A stretch of DNA of 64,000 nucleotides from Plasmopara viticola (Eukaryota; Oomycota; Peronosporomycetes; Peronosporales; Peronosporaceae), in assembly GCA_001695595.3 (NCBI GenBank), contig MBPM02000016.1:62001-126000 (forward strand), in the 5' to 3' direction. Of this stretch, positions 34,911 to 49,600 are shown piece after piece. The stretch's first letter is position 1, and each line of letters begins with the position of its first letter. Position numbers and translations under genes: made by a program. The notes beneath the pieces are model-generated. The model saw only the letters and a program-made list of their open reading frames with translations. It was not told where the DNA came from and did not search any database.

Positions 34911-37900
34911 ACTGGCTTTTTAGCAGAGCCTGTCCGGATACTGATGGCAACAGCATTATGACGCTCACTAGGGCTCCGACACACAAGAGTTCCGTTGAGT
35001 ATAGCTCATATAGACTTTAATTTTAGGTCTCTAGTCTTAGCCCAGTCTTTCCAAGGATGCGGTAAAATGTTTTTGTAAGTACGCTGGCTGAATGCAGTTA
35101 TTGCATCTGCCCAGAATACAGTTATGAACAAATAAACAAGAAAGAATGAAACGTTGCTATCAAAGGTAATAGATTCGAAAGATCGATCGTTTAGAGTACA
35201 TGCTATGTTTACAAAGAAATTATCAACATTTCAGCGGACCCTGCATAGCAATCGCGTGCAACAACGTACATTATTGACCTCTCCAAAGCGGTGTCGAGGC
35301 CTTCAATAACTTATGTAAGGCAATAACTTATGTGACGCATCACAAATGTTGTACCGACGATTCAAATTCCGACGACTTGCGGTATTTTTTTTTATAATCT
35401 TTGCTCCTTCGTTCGACCGTATTATTAAGATGACTTCGGGTGCCCATGCGGCAACTGATAATGAGCTCAGATATCATTTCTCGAGCACAATACCTAAAAA
35501 TCGTGCTTATAGGCCGTATACTCTGAGCGGTCAGCTGAGCATAAAGCTAACTACAAAAGCAATTTTTCGACACAGACCTGACACCTTGCACTGAGACGCA
35601 CGGTAGGCCATTCGATTGTGAAGCTCATTGATTGTACAGCCAAAACATTCCATCGTCTTTCTAAAGCCTTGCTGCTGAAGATTGTTCCCGAAGCAGCCGC
35701 AAACTGACAGCCAGTGATGACTCCAAGAACAATCTCAAACACGTACATATTGCAGTGCAAGAGCTATAGCTTTTTAAAGATGAAGACGCGAGACTATAGC
35801 GGAACAAGTCTATTGCAGCGTTTTTCGACCGCAAGATGAGCAGCGTTTTATGTAGTGTGCATTGCAAGGCAAAGACGCTCTTATACGCCCCAAGAGCGTC
35901 TTATAAAGTAAATTGTTATCCTGCTTCACAGAGTTTGTGGAAAATTTTTGATCGGCTTCGACCGAACTACTCAAAAGCCACTGCGATCCGAAGTTAAAAG
36001 TAACAGCTCGTCGAAGGCAACATGCAATCTTTTGGTCGCACGCTGAAATTATTTAGTGCCTGGCTTGACATTATGAGAAAACCAAAATATTTTTAGGGTG
36101 ATTTCTTCTTTCTTGCTGTAAAAGCAAATCGAACTCTATACCCACGGACGAAAGTTTCGACAAATGTAATTAGTCTTTGATTTGTACCACTACCAGGAAT
36201 GGTTACCCATCTAAGCCGTAATGTTAACAGTACCAAGAGCCAAGCCACACTTGTCTTCAGTTCTCTTGCGACACCGACTCAAAACCTTGTAAGGAAATTA
36301 GTGCGGTTTGATTAAGGACAAATTTAGCTGCCGTGAGGTCGCACCGTATCAATGGCTATTTAAGATTAAACTCTTTTTGTGACCACGCAAAAATTGTCCT
36401 TTGTATGCCCTTCCGACGCGCAAAGCATATGAGCGCAGCGCTTGATGCCATGACCTACTTGGGTAAGGTATACCTTAAAAAAAGATTCACCCTTTCTGAT
36501 TGAACCAATTATCAGAGCTTGAGAGGACAGTGAGAAGTGGATTTCAAATAGGATGTCGTGTGTTGGTGAGCTAGTAACAAAGCCCATCACCACATACAGT
36601 TGTGTTTTGGTCATGTTGTGAGCTGGCTTTATCGACTCTACCCTCTTCGCCCTGATTCACAATACTGGTGACATGATCAACGGGCGAAGGGCTCCCCTAT
36701 CGTTTGGATGACGCCACTTATACGGTCTTTAAGTCTGACGAGATTCTAATACTGTTAGGCTTCCCCTTCGAAAATAAATTTAATTTAACAGCGTTGTCGT
36801 TAGCTCGACGTTGTTATGAAGGGTAAATATTCACGGGGGCGTTTGTGGCGCGCCTGAGCAGGAATATCTGGATTAAGGTTAACGGTGTCCATTCGCTCTT
36901 TTTCGTGCTGGGACTAACAGCCTCTTTTTGCTTAGGCGGACCTTTGACGGGCGAGCCATTATCCACCTACCGCCCAATGTGCAGGTGTAGAATCCGTCGT
37001 TGATATGGTCGCATCTTTAAAGGTCAAATTAGCCTCCTTGAACTGTTTGTTAATTTATCATTGGATTCTCTATCCAACTGGCAGCTTTCTTCACCGCCCA
37101 TTTGGATTTCGTTATATATGAGTATACTTTTCGTGTAAGAGTGTAGTCTGTAGTACTCAATTATCTCCTAGTGGATGTTATCAAAGTCCTAGTGAAGGAA
37201 GGTGCACCAAGCCGTTACATACAGCCGAGCTTTTATCTTAGAAGCTGGCTTCTTGTAAGAGATGTTTTAGTACGAGTGCACAGTGCACGATATACAGGGG
37301 TAACAGGAACCCAGCGTGTGTTACACAATTCTGTGATACTACAATATTTTGTGACACAAGTCAAGTGATGTTTCGGACTTGATAAATAGGACAGCTTTGA
37401 TACTGAGTTCTTATTGAAAAGCAGTACACAATTCAACGACCAGTACTTTATGCATGTAAAATAAACCGTGATAATTAGTTTTTTGTAGGATACTTACCCA
37501 GCAGAGCTTATTTATTGATACAACTTCGATACTAAGGGTGTAATTAAGCTTTACATTACAACTAATAGAAACTCTTGGAGTCAATTAAATAAATATCTGC
37601 GACCCCTAAATATATAAACGAACGTCAGAGCTCTGAATGCACGCTATGTATCAGCAAAAAGCTATGGAAGCTTCGCTCTACCCGGTAGCACTCGTAGCTA
37701 ATATACACTTGAGTCATTCTGGGCGTACAGACCTGTATGGCCATAAGGTGGTCGAAATGATTGTGTAACCACACTTTTAAATGGTGGCAATCCGTGGAAT
37801 AGCTTTCAAATCATCATTAATCACTCTTTCAGCATAATAATGGGTGTTCCAATCGTTGCAAGGGACACAAATGATTCTCGAATTAGAAATCAATATCTAC

Positions 37901-40149
37901 AAATCTAGTGCACCCTACAGCGTACGCAAGGACGTATTGCTAAACAAAACGTCCTAGGCGCTCGTGTATACAACATTGCACTATTTGCAGTATTACGAGC
38001 ACTAAATTGTACTCAGTGATTCAACACAAAAACGTTGTAACTCCAACACCATGTCCTTCTTTGTCTCTGCGGAAAAGCAGGCATTAATAGCTCACAAATT
38101 TCTCGTGGCAGTGATCAGTGCCTCATGACTTAGGGCTTCGTGCATGACATACGGTCAAACGCGTGACAACCCTCATACTCGGTGAAATCTTTGATGGTGG
38201 TTTCTGGACATCATGTTTGGTTTGACTTCTTTTTATAGAAATTTCACAAGACGGCTGACAGTATGGCTTGGTCGGTGATAGTGCAGCAATTTTAGGGCGT
38301 AAAGATGCGATTCGGTCAATGCGCATCTAGAGCTTTCCTTTGGGTATAAAATATCTTCCTTGGAGCATCTTTACAAGAGGATGACAGAATCGTCTGCGTC
38401 AATGACGCCAAACAGAAAGAGAATGCCCACACACGGCAAAACGTCTTGGGGCGAACGTAAAGATTTTAAAAAAAGGAGGAGAATTTATTTCTACTCTTAG
38501 TCAGAAAGGCTTAAAATCATGATGTTATCATCGTTTTCTTGCAGACCACCAGGATAAGAAAGAGCTTGTGGACATTGTTATATACTTGATGACTCTTTTG
38601 GCTGGGATGGCGAGTGACTCACACTTAGAGAGGGTGTAGTTGCCAACTTTAAGAAGAGATGACGAGCTGGAGCGTCCCAGAAGAGTGGTCTCGCGTAAAC
38701 CCGACTTTGCAGATTTGGCCGTGAACACTTCGACTTAGACTATTATACGCAGTCGTTGATACCGAGTTCATGCTTTAAACCCATCGAGCGGTTAGGAAAG
38801 TATTAGACCTCCGAGTTACTGGCAAGATCCTAAACACCTGTGGTGAGATCTACTAGCAGCAGATGAGTAGTCCCCTACGCCAAACTTAAATAGGTTCAAG
38901 AAAACACGATACTACGGTCAGCCACAGGAAATGACAACTTTGAGTAGACGTGTGGCGGCCTACCGGGAAAGAACTGAGTCTTGTTGAGCCCAAGAAATAA
39001 GTAATGCTCCATTGCTGAAACGCTTTGAGCTATTTAACACGTATAATTCTTGCAAAGCTGGTTTATAGGTGTGATGAGTTACAGTACACCATAGTCTGCC
39101 TATAGTGACTCGAGACGTCGGGCAATTGCAGCCATTTTCTGAGGCTATGTGAGCACTCTAGCACGACATTTTCACACCTCTATTTTTTATAAGTGATGAG
39201 GCCACGGTTTCCCGGAGCTTGGTAGACCTAACTGTGCAGTTCTTTCCTTAGATACAGTGAAATTCTGCTCGGACTCCGAGGTAGAACCTCATCTTGGACA
39301 CGGCGTGGCTATATCAACGGCGGTCATGTGTCACCCACTGTGCATGAGTAATTATACGATGTGGCATATACTAAAAGGCAGGGCGCTTTTGATGCCGACA
39401 GCCGCAGCAAATTAAAGTACTGGTAGGGTGGGTGAAAATAAAGGCATGAACTTTTGAGTAGCACAGCCTGCACATGGTGACACGATTGGCCTAAAGCCGA
39501 AGCAGAGAGGTCAAGACCGTACCGTTGCAAGTGAAACGACAAGTGTCACTCAGCTGTTTTTATAGGACACATCACGTCGCTGTATGCCATGAGACACGGT
39601 TGGATGTAAGGCAATACAGCATACGTGAGGTCTAACAGTTGCGTATGAAGTGGCAAATTATCATTTGAGCAACGTTTGGCGGAAGCAGCATTCACTCCAT
39701 ATCAGGATGGCACGTAAACTACTGAGCAGTACCACAAAAGCATTGCTCGCTTCATGTGTAGCTGTCTTTCAGTCAAGATCGAATAAGCGATGCTATGCCG
39801 ATGCACTTAAAGTATGCTCAGTTAGACATATCTCGTTGAATGATGTGAGCGGCTCAATGGAGCATTCACCTGCCTCAACTTCGCTGTAACCTCTTCGACA
39901 GATACGGTGCAGGATACCTCGCAATCGCTCGACGGGTGCTTCCCATGCCCAAAGTCGTTCTTGCCCGTGATGTATCGGCTTTCTGTCAAGACAGACTCTG
40001 CCGATGCACAAAGCGGTATGCTATATGCCGAGCAACGCTCATCGTGAAAAACATTTTCGAATACCATGGGATTAGATGGCTGACTGTCAGCTTAAGTGTC
40101 AAGGGCGAGGCCCTAAAAATACAAAAAACGACAAATTGTTCACTGACTA

Positions 40150-40970
40150 ATGCTCGTCGTGGACAGTGCTTGTAGTACGTACGTCGACGCAGGATTGTAT
40201 CGACTTAAATACAATACAGAGAGTCTATACAATACCGTTGATCTTTTAAAAAGGGTTGCGACGCATAGCGTTCATCGAGCAGCTTAGAGCGTCTCGTCTT
40301 GAGCATTGAATGTCAGTAGATATGTCGGTAAATGACAATAGCCCTCGGCAATGTATTTAAGTAAAAGAGGATATTAGGTAAGATAAGCCTAAAAGTTCTT
40401 TCTTCGTTGCTTTGCTTAAAAATGTATATCTCAAATTTTGTACAGGCTTGTAAAGCCAACAACATAGCCGAAATATTTGCTCAATGAGATCCACTACTAA
40501 CACAAATGCAGCTCTTCTGATGCACGTGAAGCGGCACATATTCCGCTGAGTGGAGACTCTCATGGGTTAAGCTCTTCGCTGATGCACCGACGTCAGCGCG
40601 TAGTTGTATCAACATTAGTACGACACCGAGAATCGATTCATACCGTAGATCTATTGAAAAGGTTGCGACGTACAGAGCTCATCGAGCAGCACAGAGCGTC
40701 TTTTGTTGAGCAGTGAGGGTCTTAAGTAGATGTGTCGGTAAATGACAATAGCACTCAGAAATAAAACTCTATTAAATAAAATACTAGATAAGATACATCT
40801 GAAAACTCTTTCTTCCTTTTTTACTCTGTCTGAGCTAGCCAAACCCTTCATGTCAAAGCTTGTAGAGGCTTGTAAAATCAATACCATAACAAGATTATTT
40901 GTCAATTCAGTTCCACTTCTTAGCGCTACGAAGCGCCCGTTCGTTTTGGTTTTCAGGCTTCCAGGCAATA
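40150..40970 (+). repeat. Tandem pair of diverged repeats, period about 410 bp
   Basis: Unit A (about 40150-40565) and unit B (about 40566-40970) are direct repeats. Shared blocks are GGTTGCGACG (40254 / 40661), CATCGAGCAGC (near 40273 / 40680), GTCGGTAAATGACAATAG (40324 / 40734) and AGGCTTGTAAA (near 40444 / 40866). Identity is patchy, so the duplication is old. The units could be two LTR-type repeats left by recombination, but coding sequence between them is absent. No transposase is visible. Confidence 0.65.
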
Positions 40971-43662
40971 CTAACAAAGTCAGTACTATGACTTCTGTTA
41001 AGTTACAGTTCCTATGCGACAGAGAAAGACGCTCAAATACTTATCGGACCGGTCGTAAAGGTCAACTTCGAAGTGACCCAGATCTTTGAAAACAGTATAA
41101 TCTTTTGATCATGTAACCTGCAAACTTCATGATCAGATCGACCGTCGCACGTCTTAGCGCTAGGTGTTTTAACTACATCGCAATATGTTGCTATCCCTAC
41201 TAAGTTCCAGCATCGGATGGACACTTAGAGCGGGCGCCTCATGAGCACTTGTCTCGTCAGCGTTATGGCCAATTCGGCTTTAAATTTGGGTGCAATTAAT
41301 TGGGGTGTGATTACCCGTGCTTGCCTCTTTAGCAATGCTTAGCTTGGGAGCTGAAAATTTTTGGAGCATAGATAAAACTTGGAGACATGGAGGAGAATAG
41401 CCCATACCTCGTAAGACGCCCCATTTCTTGAGTTTGTCGATATTGTTTAAGAAGGATAAAAAGTGTTCATCTACTCATGTGCTTCGAGGACCGAAGAATC
41501 AATTTTTATATTGTTTTTTTGTACCGAAGTTTCCTATTAAACAATAGCGCTTTAATATTCAGCAATACTTTATTTTCCTTTAGAAAGAAAGTTGAATTTG
41601 ACTTTCTAGTACTATCTGATTTTTTTCTTGTGAGGATGCAATCTTCCCATTTGCCCCCTGGCTTTGTTTCACTTCGCGAAGGGAAACAATCCTTTTTCTA
41701 AAGGAGGCTATGCTCAAACGAAAGACGCTGAAGAGTTTTTTTATCCTCCTATCTAGATCCCAAAGTAGGGTGGACAGACAGCTTGAATATCGCAGTCCAT
41801 TTATTGAGAAGAGTGTAGAATTTATCGATGAGATGGACACGTTATTGAGCGAAGCACAGCCACCAAAAGCCAAATGGCCTACAATTGTGATTTCTGGTCG
41901 ACATGATGCACTGTGCGTCTTCGAGCACATGCTTGACTCTTTTTGTCAAAAATATATCTGAATATATTTTTTAGTAACAACTGCAAGCAAATTCCAGTAT
42001 TTACCGCGAGTCCCTTCTCGATAGCATCGAGTCCGAAAGACGAGATTAGCTACAGTGTCTGATAATAATCTCGTTGTTTGCATTTCAGTTGTACTGACTG
42101 CACTGGTGCCACAAGAACCATCTTTCTTAAGCGGCATACAAACATTGACTATGCCCGTTTCATTATTAGCTGTAGGCAAATCAAAAACAAACTTTAAGAT
42201 TTGGACACTCAAAAATCAGCGGATACTAAGAATCTTTGTAAGAAGTAGAAGCGATGTGCTAGATACCTGGTGGATTCGCTTGTCAATGGATCGTTTGATG
42301 ATACACGGCCTAGCTTGCAAAACCGTGGGTCCGACAGGCTTGTATTGAACTCGGAGCTTGTAATTTCAATAAATGACAGTCGTCTTGTCATTTGCTTGTA
42401 CAAAAGAGGATCATTTATCACCGTCCGCAATGATTTATGGTCTAGAAGAAGAATCTTATGGTGAGAATCTCTTTCAGTTGGGTAGCTTCGTTTAGTAGAC
42501 GTAAGCTGCTTTAACTAAAAGAGATAATCGCTTATTTCTTAACATCGAGTTGCAGAGACACTTAATTGACATACTTGTCAAAGATTTCGTAAATGGCTCG
42601 GCTTTCTCCACCAGAGCTAGGCCGAATGCCTTTGAAGGCTTCAATACTAAGATATGATTTTATGCTAATAAAAGTTAATCAAACTTAACTCAATCTAGTC
42701 TATCTGTGTGGGCAAAAGGTATTTGACCCTAAAAAAATTCGTGGTGCTCTAGCCACGCAAAACCAAGGATGAGGTAAAAAGTCCACGACCAAACAGCGCC
42801 CGACGTCATCACACTAAAAAAATTAATTTACATCCACTTTCGCTCGGGACTTTTTCTTCCTCGCTCAGCAAACAAAGACTATACCACGTCGGTGTGCCTC
42901 AATATATGGTCGGCTTCCTCGACGAGTGGTGCGCCAGCCCAACCACCCATAATTAACGAGAACAGTCTATGTTTACTTTAATTCTCAAGGCGCCTTACCG
43001 ACCAGGCTTCGAAGCTCATAGAGCACGGAGCTTCTTAAAGCTTAGGCATATTCCCCTCTGAGGCTCGACAAAGCTCAATTTCTTTCCAACAGGCCGCTCC
43101 ACGTTTGATATATACTGCTTTTATCCCGTGACATTATGGACGACTGTTTGGCCGAGAAAGGCCGGCTTTTCGAAGCTCGGCGCTTTTGCGTAGGAGGAAC
43201 CCCAGCCACAATAAAAATGTGGGATAAGTACAAATACTTGATATGATGTTGATCACTTTAAAATTCAGTCTACTTTTCTATAGGTGTTGTGAGGTTCTGC
43301 ACAGCATAATCGTGAGTATCATCATAGCCAACTTATCTTGCTCTTTGTGTAACTTTTGTAGTTACTTCATGATCCTACTATAATAATCCTGACAGCCTAG
43401 GAGCGAGACCGCAGCAACTGTTTACAAGCCGCAGCTTTGCGAGTGTGCGACAAATGAAGTTTTTTTCGCATTGTAGTATTATAGTCGCTGATATTTGTCA
43501 AATATATTCGAGAGAAAAAGTCTTACCATGAAAAAAATCCTACGATCGTTCTTTGTCGCTACGAATTTACATACGCTGGCTGTGCAAAAATAGTTTTTTT
43601 TATTGACATGCATATCTTATTGGGTTTTTGAAGTATAGTAAAAAAAACAATAATACATAGTC

Positions 43663-46600
43663 ATGAAGCGCGGGCGAGTGGTGACCCGCGGGTCGACGCG
43701 CCGCGGCTTACGGCGCAAGAATGTGGTAGTGGACGACGATGACGAGGAAGAAGCAGAGGATTCAAGTCAGGAGGATAGAGATGAGGACGAAGAAGATGAA
43801 GGAGAAGAAGAAGAGAAGAAAACGACACCGATACCCAAATTAACCCGTGCGCAGGCAAAGAAAAGAGAGGCGGAAGCAAAAAACAACAATAAAAGAATGA
43901 AAAAGAAAGAGAAAAAGAATGTTGAAGAAGATGACAAAGAGGCAGATGAGGAGGAGGAGGAGGAAGAAGACGAGGGAGAGGAAGACGAGGATGACGAAGA
44001 TGACGAGGAGGAAGAAGATGAGGAAGAGGAGGAAGCGGATGTCCAAGAGCGACACAGAAACATTCGCGGACGTGAAGGTCGTAAGCGGCAGCCGAGACGG
44101 ACGATGCTCTCGCCTAGAAAGAAGCAGAGACGGAAAATTATTGACTCAGAGGAAGACGATGAGGTTGAGGAGGCAGCAAAGGACGAAGAGGAAGAAAGAG
44201 CGGAGGCAGCAGAAGAAAACGACGACGAAGACGAAGTGGAAGCAGAAGAAGTAACGTCTCGGACAAGAAAAGCGGTACCGAAGGAGAAGAACAAGGCAGT
44301 GATAAGGGGTAAAGCACGAGCCAATCCTGTCGCAACTAAAAAGCGTTCGCCTGTGGAAAAGAAGGCGACGACAAGAAAGGAAGTGGTCACGAAACGTGTT
44401 TTGAGTGAAAAAGCTGATGAGGAGAAAAGGGAAGCGAAGAAAGAGGAAGAGGGCGACAGCGCGACTAGTGAAACAAACGAGGAGAAACCGTTACCCGACG
44501 CTCCGTTTACGCCCATGTCGTCGCCTACGAAGCGTAAGGACTTGTCGATTGATACGTTGATGAACAATGCGGACGAGGAAGACGCTGCCGACGAGACCGT
44601 GGATTTAGACAGGCCACTGTCGGATACCGGAACGGATGGGGAGGAAGTTCCCGATCAGCGGTTCCGAGAGGCGCTTAGTGAAGCGACTTCTGAGCCAAAG
44701 TTGATGGGACTCTTAACTGAAATGTGTGGTCGGCTGATACGTGAGGGCAAGATGCCAAGTCGACTGTTTTCCGTGGCGTTGCTTGGTGCTGTAAAAGAAG
44801 ATCCCAAGCGATTTCGCCAACCCGCGGTTTTGAAGTATCTGTTGCGATTATTGCGGTCAAAGCACTATCTTGGTCTAAAAGATATCTCGGAGCACGGAAA
44901 AAAGCCAAGCGCGACCATAGCATTGGGCCCAGCGCCGTCGGCCGAGTACAACCAGATATCGCTGCCTATTTTGGTTACAAATATTCTCGTGCAGATACTT
45001 AAGGACACTCATGAGTGGCCAGTTGATAGTGTCAAGGTCTTTTTGGATGACTCGCTCTTCTCTCGGGTTTGGGTCGATCACGATTTAAGCCGTTTGTTTG
45101 TGCAAAATGTCAAGACGTTTTTGGAAGGAAATGAAAGCGAGAGCACACAGCCGCTGATTCGAAAACGATTTCACGGAGCTCAAATAATCGAGGAAATGAA
45201 AGATCTCATCACTAATCATATTCGCTTACGTCTTGTGGAGCTCGAGAAGGAAAAGTCGAGCAGTACAGGAAATGCCCCTGGACTTGGCGGCAACCACGCG
45301 GTGCGGAACATGATCATGACTCTGACCGACTTTGCCAGCATCTCTCAAGTACGCCTGTTTGGGGCCGAGAATATGGAAGCGTGGCTGCAAAATGCATCGG
45401 TCAAAGGCCCAGCAAAAGAGCTGTTGAACAGAATCATAGCCTTGTGCAAATCAACGAGCTCCCAGGATCTCGCCACGGTAGATTTATTGCTCAAGCTCAA
45501 GCTCAAATCGACCATGTTTCAACTCAAGGTCGAAGCCATCACGCATCTTGTGTGTAACAATGCGTTGTACTTGAAGCGAGCCCTTTCGATCTTTATCGCG
45601 CGGGAGCGACCCAACAACATGTCACGGGATGTCGACAACATTAAGATGCTTCAGCATATCTTTCGTGCGTCGCGCTCTCAATTTGCTTCCTCTATTCTCG
45701 GCAGCCCCGACGATTTGTTTTACCGTCGGCCGATCGAGCACCAAGGCACCCTTGCAAGTCGAGAACTGGCGCGTGTGTTTCGAGAAATGGCGAGCGTCTC
45801 GGACGTTGCTCCAGTTTTAAAGACGATTGTACGCAAGATCCTTAAGCAGCTAACGTTTGAACAGGTTGACATTAAGGCGCTGTGCGTTGGCATTCTCGAT
45901 AATGACGGTCATTGGGATGCGCTGGCGGGCGATGCGCGCGTATTGGACTATCTGGGACTTGTTACAGGTGTCGTATGGCTGATCCTCTTGATGCGAGGAG
46001 CAGCTGTGAAGAGTCTGCAGATCCAACAGTCGAGTGCTAGTAATCGTCAGAGTACCGGAGCTACTCTTCCATCAGGCCTAAAACATGGTGGCACTCAAGC
46101 TGTCCCTCGACGTGGGTCTAATCCACCACTTCCAGTGTCTAGAATCAACAGGTTGGGTCCTCCGAAAGGCAAGCCGTCTTCAACCAAGACTGCTCTCTTG
46201 TCGACTCTTGGAAATAGTAGTGGTGCGAGTTCAGCCAGCCAAAACCTTAGCGGAAGTGGCAGCGGTAATATTGGGAACGCAGCGTCTGATGGGTCGAAAA
46301 CAGTCAAAGTTTCGGTCTGGGCCAAGGAAGAGTTGCAACAAGCGCTTGCATTTGTACAACGAGAAGCCATTGTCTGTTGCCGTGATGTCTTGACACACTT
46401 TGGACTCAATGGTGACTCACCTTTTGAAAAGATGCTGTATGAAAGCATTGTGAAAAAGCTGCTATTTCTCGAAATTCCCTCGGATGTGCAACCCACAGAG
46501 CACGATCGGACGTGCTTTCAGTCAACAAAAGAGCACATTCCTGTTCACGAAGATTCGCTCGATCTCTTGACATGCTTGTACAATTCTTGTCGGGCTATTG

Positions 46601-49600
46601 ACCGCATGGAAGCTTTGCGGACACTAGAGACGATTGTCTTTCGCGGTGCTGAAGCGCACATGCACCGTGAAGCATTGTGGCGTCATCATGAAGACGATCT
46701 CACGGCTTATGTTGAAAATGGTGGCGTGGTAGGACTCGAAGTCAAGAATCACGAGCTTGTTCAGCATCTCTTCAAGCTTGCATTGGTGCGTGGTTGAGTA
46801 GACGCGTCGCTTCTTGGCGATATCTGAATGCTTTATTCTTGTTTAAATTAGTGGCATGGAAGTGATGACAAGCAGGAGCAAGAATTTTGCCATGCAAGTC
46901 GGTTCTGGATCTGTTGCTCTATTTTGCTGGTAAAAAACTGTCTTGAGGTATACACCATGCTTGCTTTGAATGCTGATTTGATGTTTATGCTTTAGGTCAT
47001 TGGATGTTTTAATGTCAACACTATCGGCACGTACGTGTGGGAGGAAGTTCCGACACTGCGAGGCTTGATGCAGATGGTCATTACAGGGCGGTATGCGTTC
47101 CCAGCTGTCAGTGCTCCAGATCCAGCTCTTCTTGGCAAACACCAAAGTGCGTTCACTGATGTCATTCACGGCAATTTACACTTGCGCGATTACGAACAGC
47201 AAGTGCTTCAGCTAAATCAAGGTGACCCGCTGGTCACGGGGGATCCGCTTATGCTATTTGAACCCAATGGAGTGGCTCGTCAACCGCCCCCTGCGATCTT
47301 GGAGCACCTTCGTACACTTGATCGCAAATTTAAGCTCGGCGTGCGCCTTCGGCAGAGTCGAAAGAAGGACTTTTTGATGGAGATGGTTGCGGGAAATGAA
47401 GACAAAAATGCAGTGCAGAACGTCGATGTGGCAGCGAATAGCGCGTGGTGGATTGCTGATATCGTATGCGAAGATTTTGATACGGTGCAGTATCTACCAT
47501 ATGGCTGCTTGTGTCAGTTGCTCTTACTTGCAGTGCGTCCGGACAATACCAAAATCAAGGCCAATTTGCCCACCCAAGTGTCATTGAATCGACCAGCATT
47601 GGCTCAGATTATTCCACGGTTGCTTACTAAACTACGCGAGTATCTTGCTGGAAACGATGAACCTGCTGTGGCTTCCAATGTGATCTTGTACTATCTTGAG
47701 TGCTTAACTTCGTCCGAGCTCGGCATGCGACGAGTGGCTGCTCATATTCTGTACCTCCTGACCGCACCACGCAGTGTCGAAGAGCTTTCAAGTGAATTGC
47801 AGCTGCTTGCTGTACCCTTTGATGCTGAAAACTTTCAAATTTTTTCATGGTTGCAGGAACTAGCAAAGCTGCCATGCTATAGCAGCATCCGCAGCATGAT
47901 TTTTCGCTCGCTCGAGATTTTTCTCGAGCTGGAGGCTTCAATTCCGTCACTTCGAACGTGCATGAGAGCGTTGTATGATTTCTCTAAGGACATCGAGAAT
48001 GTCACGCCTCCTCTTGACGAACCCGACGATGTGAAACAAGAGGATGACATTAGTCAGTGCAAGAAATCTGTGATTGAAAAAACGCTCATGTTGGCGGGAG
48101 CGTATGCAAAAGTACTGGCAGGGCGTGACTTAGTAGCAACACTATTGATGAAAGAGTACGACATCTTTGCGATTACAGTCGAAGTGATCTGGCGAGCAAT
48201 TGAGGCACAACTCGACATTACTCCTCAGCTCAAAGCAACGTCTGGCATTAGTTTCTCCGATTGCAAAGTGTTTTACGTGACTGATGGAGCAACTACGATT
48301 CGTGAGATCAAACTACCTCTTGGTATCATTCATAGCGCCATTCAAGTGCTTTGTTCTCCACACGCACATTACGATACATCGATCATGTCGTCGTCCAATG
48401 ACGATAAAACTGCTGCGTGCTTGATGAGATTGATGCAAAGTCTGTTTCCAAAAGCCACGGCAAACGCTGCCATTTTATCAAGTACGGGACTTATTGCGAC
48501 CAAAGATCCGCGTCTTTATCCAGACGAGTTGCTGGCCAAACTTGCAGTCGCAGCTTCGCCAACTACCTCTCATCTCTGCGCGACGGCAGTACGTGCGATG
48601 TCTAGCGAATCTCTCTGGCGGCTTCTTGAACAATCAGCTTTGAAAGAACAGTGTCTGGAGCTGACCTTGTTATTAGCTCTCGAAAGAGTGAGGAAAAATG
48701 AAAGCAAAGCCGTTACTAGTTTGCTAGCGGCCACCAAGACTTCGGATATCTCGGTTGGAGCAAACAGGGTATTGATGCAGCTGAGTGCTTATGACATGCT
48801 TCCTTCACTCTCACCAGGCGTGTCAAGCTCGTTAAAGCAATTGCGTGAATGGCTGCAGGAGCGAAGTGGGTCAAATATAAGTCTTGAGACGGCCGAAGAG
48901 GATGAAGCAGCTCTTTTGCTTACGGAAGGTTTTACAGCGTTCACGATTCAAAGGCGCGAGAACGGCGTCTCTTGTAGCGTAGGATCATTTTACACGGAAC
49001 CGACGACCGAAGCAGTCAAAAAATCTACAATAATCAAACACGAGGAGCGGTCAAAAAGTGATTTTACAATGTTCAAGGAGACGTACTTTGACGACTTTGA
49101 CTCCACTCAAAGACACGACGAGAATGCTGCATCTTTTGACAGCCCTCTATTGTTGGAAGATTTGGCGAAAGAGCTCAAGCGAAGCTCAAGCTCGGAATCC
49201 GTGCCTGACGTGATTGCCGCTGAAGACTTTGTGTATGCGGCCAGTGAAGTTGTCCGACGATCGTGCTCAACAAAGAACGACTCTAACGCGCACCGTTCTG
49301 CCGACATGTGGACACTGCACACGTCGTTACTGCACTTTGCTGGCTCGTCTTGCAGCTCTGATGCTGCTGCCGCTCGACTCGCAAAGGCATTGCTTATCCT
49401 TCTGGACCACACTTCAAAGTGTCCCAGTGCATCTCACCGCAGAGAATGCAGTAGCTTTGTGCGACGTGCTTTGGATAACCTAAACGACGACTTTATCGGA
49501 TCCTATTCGGCTTGTGTCAGCTTTACTCGGCACATAGCTCAAGCTTCCTCAAGTGAGGGTCTGTTCAAGCTGGAAGACTTGACGGTAGCGATCGATGTTC

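Larger units (their letters stand above)
32345..43662. other. Second repeat desert (11.3 kb)
   Basis: No intact gene. Open frames are short, contradictory between strands and mostly without a normal start. Recognisable contents are a gypsy pol fossil (34440-34910) and a tandem repeat pair (40150-40970), listed separately. 41700-42470 has several adjoining + frames (for example 41710-41961 and 42270-42464) with protein-like composition but no recognisable family. They may be a broken gene. 35346-35594 encodes a short frame with one hydrophobic stretch, not convincing as an effector. 42480-43660 shows nothing identifiable. Confidence 0.55.

Noticed and set aside
35346..35594. Short ORF with hydrophobic N-terminal stretch, considered as an RXLR-type effector
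   Set aside because: No RXLR or EER motif follows, the hydrophobic stretch is preceded by many basic residues, and the frame lies in degenerate repeat DNA.
43767..44567. 266-codon minus-strand Ser-rich frame opposite the INTS1 N-terminus
   Set aside because: It is the antisense of Asp/Glu-rich codons (GAG/GAA/GAC read as Ser/Phe/Leu/Val); no start context or neighbour supports it.
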